A stretch of 5,890 nucleotides of DNA from Planctomycetota bacterium (GCA_023433825.1 JAEYTU010000093.1:1-5890), one strand, 5' to 3'. Shown: positions 1 through 4,581, counted from the first letter of the stretch. Numbers and translations: made by a program. The notes: a model not told the origin generated them from the sequence alone.

Positions 1-1
1 C

Positions 2-151
2 GCGGCGCAGATCGCGAAGGAGGCGGCGGCGAGCGGACGTTCGGTGCGCGACATTGCGTCGGAGCGGACGACGCTGGGCGCTGCCGAACTCGATGCGTTG
101 CTGGATCCAGCGCGTCTGTGTGGCGAAGACGGTCGCAACGTGACTCCCTGA
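2..151 (+). CDS. Class II fumarase/aspartase family enzyme, C-terminal end (partial)
   Basis: The reading frame is open from the left edge and ends in TGA at 149-151, leaving 49 codons. The residues (AAQIAKEAAASGRSVRDIAS, then a LGAAELDALLDPARL stretch) match the C-terminal domain shared by class II fumarases and aspartate ammonia-lyases. In that family a helix with IAK-A--G-S/T-R precedes an L---ELD--L-P--M/L motif. Fumarase interconverts fumarate and malate in the TCA cycle; aspartase deaminates aspartate to fumarate. The catalytic and signature residues lie upstream of the window, so the two cannot be separated and no gene symbol is given. The tail CGEDGRNVTP is not one I recognise. The gene converges on the DJ-1-like gene 37 bases downstream. 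Confidence 0.72.
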   Translation, partial: AAQIAKEAAASGRSVRDIASERTTLGAAELDALLDPARLCGEDGRNVTP

Positions 152-188
152 CCCCGCTCGTCGGACGAGGACCGGCGTCGATTCGCGG

Positions 189-773
189 TCAGAGCATCAT
201 CGGAGCGCGTAGCGCTTGCGCGGCCTCACGACCGACGAGCCGCGCGGCGATCGCGAGCGCGAACTCGAACGCGGTGCCGGGGCCGCGGCTCGTGACGAAC
301 GGACCGTCGACGACGACGGCGTCGGTGCGGTACCGACCGTGCGCGGCGACTTCGGCTTCGACGCCGGGGTGCGATGTCAGGGAACGACCGGCGCCCACGC
401 CGTGCGCGGCCAGCGCCGACGGCGCGGCGCAGATCGCGGCGATCGTCCGCTGCGCGGCCTCCTGCGACTTCAGCAGTGCGCCGACCCGCGGATCCGACGC
501 GAGACGTCGGCTGCCTTCGCCGCCGCCGGGGAGCACCACGACGTCGAACGGTTGCTTCGTCGTGTCGGTCGTCGCGAGCGCCGCGTCTGGCAGCAGGCGG
601 ACGCCGCGACTGCAGGTCACCGCGTTCGTGCCGTCGAGTCCGGCGACGACGACTTCGACCCCCGCACGGCGCAGGACATCGACGGTGATCACGACCTCCA
701 TCTCCTCGGCGCCATCGGCGAGCAGGACCAGAACGCGTGGCTTGTGGGACGTCATCGATTCGGTGCGCGGCAT
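189..773 (-). CDS. DJ-1/YajL (DJ-1/PfpI superfamily) protein
   Basis: A 194-residue protein with the full DJ-1 pattern. The N-terminal strand VLVLLADGAEEMEVV carries the conserved Glu26 (equivalent to Glu18 of human DJ-1). VVVLPGGGEGSRRL follows, then the nucleophile elbow AAICAAPSALAAH with Cys115 (DJ-1 Cys106). SLTSHPG has His135, and TSRGPGTAFEFALAI is the C-terminal signature. Members of the family are small cytosolic flavodoxin-like proteins linked to oxidative and carbonyl stress; glyoxalase III, deglycase and chaperone activities have been reported for the family and are debated. All active-site residues are present, so it should be functional. The start is uncertain: ATG at 773 or ATG at 755 (Met7, giving 188 residues, close to human DJ-1). 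Neither has a clear Shine-Dalgarno. A -10-like TATAGT just upstream of 773 suggests a very short leader. Confidence 0.93.
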   Translation of the reverse strand: MPRTESMTSHKPRVLVLLADGAEEMEVVITVDVLRRAGVEVVVAGLDGTNAVTCSRGVRLLPDAALATTDTTKQPFDVVVLPGGGEGSRRLASDPRVGALLKSQEAAQRTIAAICAAPSALAAHGVGAGRSLTSHPGVEAEVAAHGRYRTDAVVVDGPFVTSRGPGTAFEFALAIAARLVGREAAQALRAPMML

Positions 774-787
774 CGCGGAAACGCGGG

Positions 788-795
788 ACTATACT
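788..795. promoter_or_regulatory. Candidate shared bidirectional -10 element between divergent genes
   Basis: The intergenic segment 774-806 contains ACTATACT. On the + strand it reads TATACT (790-795), one base off the sigma70 consensus TATAAT, 11 bases before the ATG of the small membrane protein. On the - strand it reads TATAGT (793 to 788), 14 bases before the first ATG of the DJ-1-like gene. The TATA core 790-793 is common to both. No good -35 hexamer is visible in either direction. Start sites placed by rule of thumb would give leaders of only about 5-10 bases, in keeping with the missing Shine-Dalgarno sites. Promoter function is inferred. Confidence 0.4.
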
Positions 796-806
796 TCGGC
801 CCACGC

Positions 807-998
807 ATGGCACGGCTCGTCGCGACGATCACGTTCTGGGTCCTCGAGACGATCCTGATCCTGGGTTCGACCGTCCTCGTGCTCTGCGTCTACTTCCCGC
901 TCGTTCTGCTGAAGGCGCTCGCGACGGCCGTCCGCTCGCTGTTCCGCGGCCGGGAGCCAGTCGTGCGCGGGCCACAGCCTGCGGGACCCGACGGCTGA
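807..998 (+). CDS. Small single-span membrane protein, unknown function
   Basis: A 63-residue protein with a long hydrophobic stretch at about residues 8-36 (ITFWVLETILILGSTV continuing to VYFPLVLL). After it come a basic segment (KALATAVRSLFRGRE) and a short Pro/Gly-rich tail. This fits one transmembrane helix with a positively charged cytoplasmic C-terminus. I do not recognise the family. It is divergent from the DJ-1-like gene and ends 16 bases before the end of the convergent lipoprotein gene. The ATG at 807 was chosen because the -10-like TATACT lies just upstream and the hydrophobic segment begins at once. A longer reading in the same frame from 216 is antisense to the DJ-1-like gene and unlikely. 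Coding status rests on the hydrophobic pattern and the promoter-like context only. Confidence 0.6.
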   Translation: MARLVATITFWVLETILILGSTVLVLCVYFPLVLLKALATAVRSLFRGREPVVRGPQPAGPDG

Positions 999-1014
999 CG
1001 GTGCGCGCGCCGAA

Positions 1015-1431
1015 TCAGCGCCAGGCTTCGTCCCAGATCACGCGCACCGAGCGGTCGACTTCGTGCGTCGGGGGCGTCGCCGTTCCGTCGGTCTGACCGA
1101 CGACGATCAGCAGTCGATCCCGTTCGCGTCGAAGCGTCGGCTCGACGAGCCATGCGTCGATGCGTCGATCGCCGTTCTCGTCGACGGCGCGCGCCGGGAG
1201 TCGGATGCGGCTGCCGAGGTAGAAGCCGAAGTCCGTTGGCTCCTCGCCGAAGCGCGACGCGAGGTCGGTGGCGGGGATTCGAACGACGGACGTGCGGGGA
1301 AACGGGCCGGACGACTCCAGCGGCACGTTGAGGAACGGGCTTCGCGTCGGCAGGCAGCCAGTGGCAGCGGCGATCCAGACGATCGCGATCAGACCGAGTG
1401 CGACGGCGCGGGGGCGAGCGGGTACTGGCAC
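1015..1431 (-). CDS. Putative lipoprotein with EF-hand-like loop, unknown function
   Basis: A 138-residue protein if translated from GTG at 1431. It opens with an Arg-containing n-region, a hydrophobic core (VALGLIAIVWIAAA) and a lipobox-like ATGC with Cys26, indicating export and lipidation by signal peptidase II. The mature part is polar. It contains D84-E-N86-G-D88-R-R-I-D92, which resembles the calcium-binding loop of EF-hand or dockerin-type motifs (Asp at 1, 5 and 9, Asn at 3). It ends in a Trp-containing strand-rich region (SVRVIWDEAWR). An ATG at 1488 would add 19 residues, but it would overlap the upstream gene and place an Arg-rich extension before the signal peptide, so GTG is preferred. 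Neither start has a clear Shine-Dalgarno. It may be cotranscribed with the 95-residue gene 28 bases upstream. No family is recognised. Confidence 0.72.
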   Translation of the reverse strand: MPVPARPRAVALGLIAIVWIAAATGCLPTRSPFLNVPLESSGPFPRTSVVRIPATDLASRFGEEPTDFGFYLGSRIRLPARAVDENGDRRIDAWLVEPTLRRERDRLLIVVGQTDGTATPPTHEVDRSVRVIWDEAWR

Positions 1432-1459
1432 GGCGCAAGGGTAGCGCGGGCGTCGCGAG

Positions 1460-1747
1460 TCACGGGAACTGAAGCGCGGCGTCGCCAAGCACCCGTCGCA
1501 CGGTGCGGACGAACTCTTCGTGAAACTCCGCAGCGAGTTCGTCGCCGAGCAGCTCGCCGAATGCGGGGCTCAGCAGCACTTCGATCGGCCCGTCCGTCGC
1601 CGGGAACCATCCGGGAATCGTCGCCATCGGCACGTCGTGGCCTTCCCCGACCAACAACAGGACCGTCGTTTCCTTCGACACTCGATCCTGAACGACGCGA
1701 ATCCGTCCGAACGTCGTGCGACCTTCACGCAACACATCGACCGGCAT
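1460..1747 (-). CDS. Hypothetical protein, 95 residues
   Basis: A small protein beginning MPVDVLREGRTTFGRIRVVQ, then a strand-rich segment (TTVLLLVGEGHDVPMATI) and a mostly helical acidic C-terminal half (ELLGDELAAEFHEEFVRTVR). There is no signal peptide or membrane segment, so it is probably cytosolic. I do not recognise the family. The ATG at 1747 was preferred over the longer in-frame reading up to 1990, because the extra part reads through the tRNA-Cys remnant and is arginine- and proline-rich. A GGAG lies only 2 bases before this ATG, a poor spacing, so the start is uncertain. It lies just upstream of the lipoprotein gene on the same strand and probably shares its transcript. It is the last apparent chromosomal gene before the tRNA scar. 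Confidence 0.66.
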   Translation of the reverse strand: MPVDVLREGRTTFGRIRVVQDRVSKETTVLLLVGEGHDVPMATIPGWFPATDGPIEVLLSPAFGELLGDELAAEFHEEFVRTVRRVLGDAALQFP

Positions 1748-1904
1748 GGCTCCGAGGATCGGACGTCGACCGGGGTTGCCCTGAGTCCGTTTCGCCGCGA
1801 AGCAACAAATCGGCGTCTGGGCCGGCAGATTTGGCCGAGGTTCGTGTCGCGCGGAGTGCGCTGCGGCGGGTTCGGCGCGCGAGATTCCATCGCGCGAGAG
1901 AGTG
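1748..1904. other. Intergenic stretch, no feature seen
   Basis: These 157 bases lie between the 95-residue gene and the tRNA-Cys remnant. I see no convincing reading frame, promoter pair, tRNA or strong hairpin. The promoter of the 95-residue gene and lipoprotein gene should be here, but no good -35/-10 pair stands out. Confidence 0.5.
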
Positions 1905-1951
1905 TGGAGGTGGCGCCGGGAATCGAACCCGGGTCGAGGGATTTGCAATCC
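1905..1951 (-). pseudogene. 3' half of tRNA-Cys (GCA); probable attachment-site remnant
   Basis: Read on the - strand, this contains the anticodon loop TTGCAAA with GCA (Cys) and the 3' anticodon-stem strand TCCCT. A 4-base variable loop CGAC follows, then a perfect T arm (CCGGG, loop TTCGATT, CCCGG). The 3' acceptor strand CGCCACC, discriminator U and encoded CCA complete it (1907 to 1905). On the 5' side only GGA of the anticodon stem remains. The next two bases mismatch and no normal D arm or GGTGGCG acceptor strand follows within tRNA length. The match therefore stops within the anticodon stem. Integrases of tRNA-targeting phages and islands recombine in this 3' half, leaving such a fragment at the far end of the insert. 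I infer an attachment-site remnant. A degenerate tRNA gene that lost its D arm is the alternative. Confidence 0.75.
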
Positions 1952-2024
1952 AAACCCCACCTGGCGACGTCGCTTCCCGAAGTGGCGCAAGCCGATTGCC
2001 GGTCAGGTACTTACCTACGATTTC

Positions 2025-2093
2025 GCAAATGTAGCAACCCGCCCTCCGGAGGGTCGAAACTTCGCGTTTTGTTGCAAGGTGTAGCAACGAAAA
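2025..2093. promoter_or_regulatory. Repeats in the operon leader; candidate operator or integrase arm sites
   Basis: TGTAGCAAC occurs twice in direct orientation (2030-2038 and 2080-2088), each preceded by GCAA (2025-2028 and 2074-2077). The second copy forms the right arm of an inverted repeat: TTTTGTTGC (2067-2075), 8 bases, then GCAACGAAAA (2084-2093), pairing except for one extra base. Just upstream, AGGTA and TACCT (2005-2009 and 2012-2016) form a short palindrome. Such repeats between an attachment site and an early operon would suit a repressor operator, or arm-type integrase sites. A GC-rich perfect palindrome CCCTCCGGAGGG lies at 2042-2053. I could not identify a convincing -35/-10 pair; TACGAT at 2016-2021 is the best -10-like hexamer. 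Confidence 0.4.
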
Positions 2094-2111
2094 GTGGGGT
2101 TCTGGAGGGCG
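2040..2111 (+). promoter_or_regulatory. Leader element able to pair with the Shine-Dalgarno of the first operon gene
   Basis: CGCCCTCC at 2040-2047 is the exact reverse complement of GGAGGGCG at 2104-2111, which contains the ribosome binding site (GGAGGG, 6 bases before ATG 2116) of the DUF1376 gene. In an mRNA starting upstream of 2040 these 8 bases could pair and close a stem enclosing the inner hairpin at 2067-2093, hiding the site. The same CCCTCC also adjoins a second GGAGGG (2048-2053), a possible competing partner. The complementarity is seen directly; translational control is inference. Confidence 0.35.
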
Positions 2112-2115
2112 TCCG

Positions 2116-2859
2116 ATGAGGCGCGAAAAGTCGCCCCGGTTCCCCTTCGACGCGCGCGACTGGCTCGCCGACGGTCGCGTCGCAGCGCTCAGCCTCGAGG
2201 CCGAGGGCGCGTACATCCGGCTGCTCGCGGTCTGCTGGCTCGAGCGGTGGATTCCGTCGGACGCGACGAAGCTCGCGCGACTGCTTCGGTGCTCGCGGGC
2301 GCGCGCCGCAAGGCTGTGGCGCGACGAGCTGGCGCAGTTCTTCGTGCGTGTCGGTGACGGCGCCGACGTCGACCGGTGGACGAACCCCCGGCTCGAGGTC
2401 GAGCGGATGGAGGCGACGCAGGCGGACGCCGCTCCGCTGCAGGATGAGGCGGCGGCGCGACGGTCGGCGCGTGGCGCCGCGGCGGCTGCGGTTCGGTGGG
2501 CGCACCATCGCACGCGCGTTGCCCGCGAGCATGCTCGCGGGATGCTCGGAGCATCGATGCAGGATGCTCGGAGCAATGCTCGGAGCATCGATGTGGGATG
2601 CTCGGAGCATGCCCCGAGCAATGCTCGGAGCACTGCTGAGAGCATCCGTACGTCTGCTCCATGCATTGCCGAAGGCAATGCTGGAGCAGACTCTGCAGAG
2701 CTCCAGATACAGAGCCCAGCCCAGCCCAAGGGAGTACGTACGGTTCTCCCCCATACCCCCAACCGGTGGGCACCGAAGGGCGCGGCGCCGCCGACCAACC
2801 GGGTGAGGGCGGCCGATCTCGTCGAGGAAGTCGCTCGACGGAGGTCGGTCCATGGCTGA
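2116..2859 (+). CDS. DUF1376 (YdaU-like) phage replication-associated protein
   Basis: A 247-residue protein. Residues about 7-100 match the DUF1376 pattern: an aromatic/Pro start (PRFPFDARDWLAD), a helix with LSLEAEGAYIRLLAVCWLE, then IPSDATKLARLLRCS and a Trp/Phe-containing helix ending near TNPRLEVERMEA. Family members sit in phage and prophage replication regions, near or in place of initiator and helicase-loader genes. A replication role is inferred from that context, not proven. Residues 110-215 are a low-complexity Ala/Arg/Ser linker containing SNARS repeats, encoded by the iteron-like DNA at 2522-2632. The C-terminus has a short helix (VRAADLVEEVARRRS). The start is well supported: GGAGGG at 2104-2109, six bases from the ATG. 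It is the first gene of the operon, and its stop overlaps the next start by 8 bases. Confidence 0.85.
   Translation: MRREKSPRFPFDARDWLADGRVAALSLEAEGAYIRLLAVCWLERWIPSDATKLARLLRCSRARAARLWRDELAQFFVRVGDGADVDRWTNPRLEVERMEATQADAAPLQDEAAARRSARGAAAAAVRWAHHRTRVAREHARGMLGASMQDARSNARSIDVGCSEHAPSNARSTAESIRTSAPCIAEGNAGADSAELQIQSPAQPKGVRTVLPHTPNRWAPKGAAPPTNRVRAADLVEEVARRRSVHG
2522..2632. repeat. Palindromic iteron-like array inside the DUF1376 gene (candidate origin)
   Basis: The array begins with a perfect 20-bp palindrome at 2522-2541 (left half CCCGCGAGCA). Five exact copies of the odd palindrome TGCTCGGAGCA follow, starting at 2543, 2565, 2577, 2599 and 2622 (spacings 22, 12, 22 and 23). Copies 1 to 4 belong to a 34-bp tandem duplication, 2542-2575 and 2576-2609, whose units differ at only two bases. 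An inverted partial copy (CCGAGCA) sits at 2614-2620. Since 34 is not a multiple of 3, the two units are read in different frames, so the repetition is conserved as DNA rather than as peptide. Neither strand of the unit contains a stop in any frame. Spacings near 11 or 22 bases would place the sites on one helix face. Confidence 0.85.
2653..2690. repeat. Long hairpin (17-bp stem) in the DUF1376 gene
   Basis: TCTGCTCCA (2653-2661), bulged T2662 and GCATTGCC (2663-2670) pair with GGCAATGC (2674-2681) and TGGAGCAGA (2682-2690) around the 3-base loop GAA. Every stem base pairs apart from the single bulge. A perfect 10-bp palindrome CTCTGCAGAG follows at once (2691-2700). No T tract follows, so this is not an intrinsic terminator. 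It is in coding sequence (about residues 180-192) next to the iteron array and may be part of the same structure, for example an origin hairpin or primase site. That function is inference. Confidence 0.75.
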
Positions 2860-3484
2860 CACCGAGGACCTCTACGAAGCCCTCGTCGACGCCGGCATCC
2901 GCGGATCGCCGGAAGCTCGCATCGCACTCTTCGACAGCCTCGTCGACGTCGGGTTCACGGCGGCAGATCTGGAGAGCCTGAGAGCGAGTCTGGGAACGTC
3001 CGCACGCGATCCCGCAGCGCTGCTGGCTTCGATCCTCGCGGACGCAGAGGGCGCGCTGGCGCGCGCCCGGCAGAGTCCGAGAGCCGAGAGGCGAGAGCCC
3101 GACCACGTTCGCGCGTGCGGCGATGTCGTCACGCGTGGAGTGCAGATGTCGGCCGCGGCGCGCGGCATCACGACTGATCAGGCCGAGTCCGAACGACTCG
3201 ACGCGCTCGTGCACTCCGGCCTGGCGTTCGAGCGGAAGAACGCGTCGTGCTCGGCGCCGTGCGATCAGCGGCCGACGAAGCCCGCGTGCTGCGTGCCCGA
3301 GTGGCTGCGGCGGCAAGGCTGGCCGGGATGGACCGGCGCGCAGGTGTGGGAGGCGGCGCGTCGGCACTGCGAGCGCGTGCCCGACGAGCTGTGGACGGTC
3401 GAGCGGCTCCTGCGGCGGCAGGAGCAGGCTCCGGTGATCCGGCAGAAACGCACCGCCGCGCGCGCGACGCAGGAGACGGCATGA
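2852..3484 (+). CDS. Phage-type hypothetical protein with clustered cysteines
   Basis: A 210-residue protein I do not recognise. Residues 1-75 are acidic and helical (MADTEDLYEALVDAGIRGSP; LFDSLVDVGFTAADLESLRA). A basic linker follows at 70-90. Residues 125-175 hold most of the cysteines: C133-x3-C137-x8-C146-C147, then a Trp-rich stretch (PEWLRRQGWPGWTGAQVW) and C173. Another Cys is at 89. The cysteine cluster could bind a metal, but no standard zinc-finger spacing is complete. The C-terminus is Arg/Gln-rich and may contact nucleic acid. GGAGG at 2840-2844, 7 bases from ATG 2852, supports the start, which overlaps the stop of the DUF1376 gene (ATGGCTGA) and implies translational coupling. 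Its place beside a DUF1376 gene suggests a replication accessory role, as a weak inference only. Confidence 0.78.
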   Translation: MADTEDLYEALVDAGIRGSPEARIALFDSLVDVGFTAADLESLRASLGTSARDPAALLASILADAEGALARARQSPRAERREPDHVRACGDVVTRGVQMSAAARGITTDQAESERLDALVHSGLAFERKNASCSAPCDQRPTKPACCVPEWLRRQGWPGWTGAQVWEAARRHCERVPDELWTVERLLRRQEQAPVIRQKRTAARATQETA

Positions 3485-3687
3485 AGGGCAGCAACAAGAT
3501 CACGCTGAACCACGAGACGATGGTCGCAGCGCTCCAGCAGTACTTCGACACGACGGTGTTCGCCGCCGGCCAGGCGCCGAAGGTGAATTCGATCAGCCCC
3601 GACACCGACTCTCGCGGCTACAGCTCGTCGACGACGTTCGTGGTCGAGGTCGAGCAGGTGACGCCGCCGGCGAAGGAGGCGACGTGA
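3481..3687 (+). CDS. Small phage-type hypothetical protein, 68 residues
   Basis: It starts at ATG 3481, overlapping the previous stop by 4 bases (ATGA), with AGGAGA at 3471-3476 at 4-base spacing. The sequence begins MKGSNKITLNHETMVAALQQ, a short strand plus helix. A Ser/Asp-rich stretch (SISPDTDSRGYSSS) follows, then the strand TTFVVEVEQV. It is soluble, with no Cys and no signal peptide. I do not recognise the family. A longer overlapping frame starting at 3247 lies within the upstream gene and is not preferred, because the overlap start has its own ribosome binding site. Confidence 0.7.
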   Translation: MKGSNKITLNHETMVAALQQYFDTTVFAAGQAPKVNSISPDTDSRGYSSSTTFVVEVEQVTPPAKEAT

Positions 3688-4058
3688 GCAACGTTCCTGC
3701 TGAGTCCTTCGGCCGCGATCATGCGTCGCTGCTGCTCTACCTAGAGACTCGCGTTGTCGACCATGAGGGCCGGGTCGACGTCCAGCATCTTCGGAAGCGA
3801 GGACCGGCGCGCCTGCGAGGGGGAATGGAGACAGAGTCCGACCACAGCGACCGCGAGTGCCTTGAGGATCTTGAGGCCGCGGGACTGGTCGAGAACAACG
3901 GCACGGGCCTGCAGCCGATCGTCAAGCTCACCGATCGCGGCTGGATCGCGGCGCATCGACTGCGCCGGATGCGAGCTGACGGCATTCCGAACTCGTGGGA
4001 GACCGAGTGGTGGGTTGACGTCAAGCCTTCGGCGAAGGAGGCGAAGGCCGATGGCTGA
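3684..4058 (+). CDS. Probable winged-helix protein, 124 residues
   Basis: It starts at GTG 3684, overlapping the previous stop (GTGA), with AAGGAGG at 3673-3679 just upstream. An N-terminal helix (DHASLLLYLETRV) precedes a polar segment. The second half reads RECLEDLEAAGLVENNGTGL, then IVKLTDRGWIAAHRLRRMR. A helix ending in AAGLV, a short loop, a beta-strand and LTDRGW is the usual look of the recognition helix and wing of MarR/ArsR-like or phage winged-helix domains. This suggests DNA binding. The exact family is not recognised, and the glycine/arginine-rich stretch KRGPARLRGG is unexplained. The tail PSAKEAKADG holds the ribosome binding site of the next gene. Confidence 0.72.
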   Translation: MSNVPAESFGRDHASLLLYLETRVVDHEGRVDVQHLRKRGPARLRGGMETESDHSDRECLEDLEAAGLVENNGTGLQPIVKLTDRGWIAAHRLRRMRADGIPNSWETEWWVDVKPSAKEAKADG

Positions 4059-4581
4059 GCCGAACGACCAGGCCGACGCCATCGCAGCGCGTGTGATCGA
4101 GCAGGCGAAGGCGGAGGCCGAAGAACTGAAGTCGCTCCGCGACGAGATCACGAAGCTGAAGAGCGATCTCGACCTCGCCGAACGCGACCGCGACCTCGCG
4201 CAGGCCGCCGCCGCGCAGTGGAAGGCCGACTACCGCAAGCGGGGCGACGTCGTCACCGCCCTTGGCCGCCGCGAGGACGATTGGCGAGCGCAGGCCAGTG
4301 ACCTGCGAGAACGCGTCGACGAGCAGCACCAACTGATCGTCGAGCTGCGACGACGAGTCCGCTACGAGTCGAACCTGCGTCCGTCAGCGCAGGAACTCCT
4401 CGATCTGGTTGACAACGGCGCCGAGGACGACGTCCAGCGGATCCGGAACCTGGTGTGGTTCATCAAGGGTGTCATCGACGACGACCGGTCGGTTGCGGCA
4501 AGCTCTCGTGCCCGCGGCGGCGTCGTGCTGCGCGCGCTGCAACTCGCGGCGAGCGTCCCGAAGTTGGAGGCCAGCGCGTGA
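4051..4581 (+). CDS. Coiled-coil phage-type protein, 176 residues
   Basis: It starts at ATG 4051, overlapping the preceding stop by 8 bases (ATGGCTGA, the same junction as at 2852), with GGAGG and GAAGG upstream. Residues about 12-110 are charged heptad-like helix (EQAKAEAEELKSLRDEITKL; DLAERDRDLAQAAAAQWK; SDLRERVDEQHQLIVELRRR) with almost no prolines or glycines, typical of a long coiled coil. A predicted helical domain follows (PSAQELLDLVDNGAEDDVQR; LVWFIKGVIDDDRSV). There is no membrane segment. It may oligomerise or act as a scaffold or partner, but coiled coils are not diagnostic and I cannot name the family. Confidence 0.78.
   Translation: MAEPNDQADAIAARVIEQAKAEAEELKSLRDEITKLKSDLDLAERDRDLAQAAAAQWKADYRKRGDVVTALGRREDDWRAQASDLRERVDEQHQLIVELRRRVRYESNLRPSAQELLDLVDNGAEDDVQRIRNLVWFIKGVIDDDRSVAASSRARGGVVLRALQLAASVPKLEASA

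Noticed and set aside
157..169. Terminator hairpin CTCGT/ACGAG between the fumarase-family and DJ-1-like genes
   Set aside because: The stem is only 5 bp and no T tract follows on either strand.
118..858. A 246-codon + strand frame opposite the DJ-1-like gene, and another at 216-806
   Set aside because: Both are antisense shadows of a gene with clear DJ-1 active-site motifs. Only the last 63 codons of the second frame (from 807) look like a real small protein.
2042..2053. CCCTCCGGAGGG as an intrinsic terminator
   Set aside because: A perfect palindrome leaves no loop without breaking central pairs, and no T tract follows. It is better read as part of the leader structure or a protein site.
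1985..2115. An integrase or excisionase gene next to the attachment remnant
   Set aside because: The interval is only about 130 bases with no suitable reading frame. If present, these genes must be at the other end.
1902..2119. Open frames on both strands across 1900-1990 with peptides such as GIEPGSRDLQSKP or MDCKSLDPGSIPGATS
   Set aside because: These are translations of the tRNA-Cys 3' half, a common source of spurious proteins.
2522..2632. A CRISPR array, because of regularly repeated palindromic units
   Set aside because: The repeat core is only 11 bp with 1-12 bp between copies, the units lie within an open gene, and no cas gene is nearby.
1725..2927. A 400-codon open frame on the - strand across the attachment site and the DUF1376 gene, and similar long - strand frames at 2011-2862 and 2189-3367
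   Set aside because: They are antisense to a gene with family match and ribosome binding site. They run through the tRNA remnant and the palindromic repeats, which contain no stops in any frame, and the products are Arg/Ser-rich without recognisable domains.
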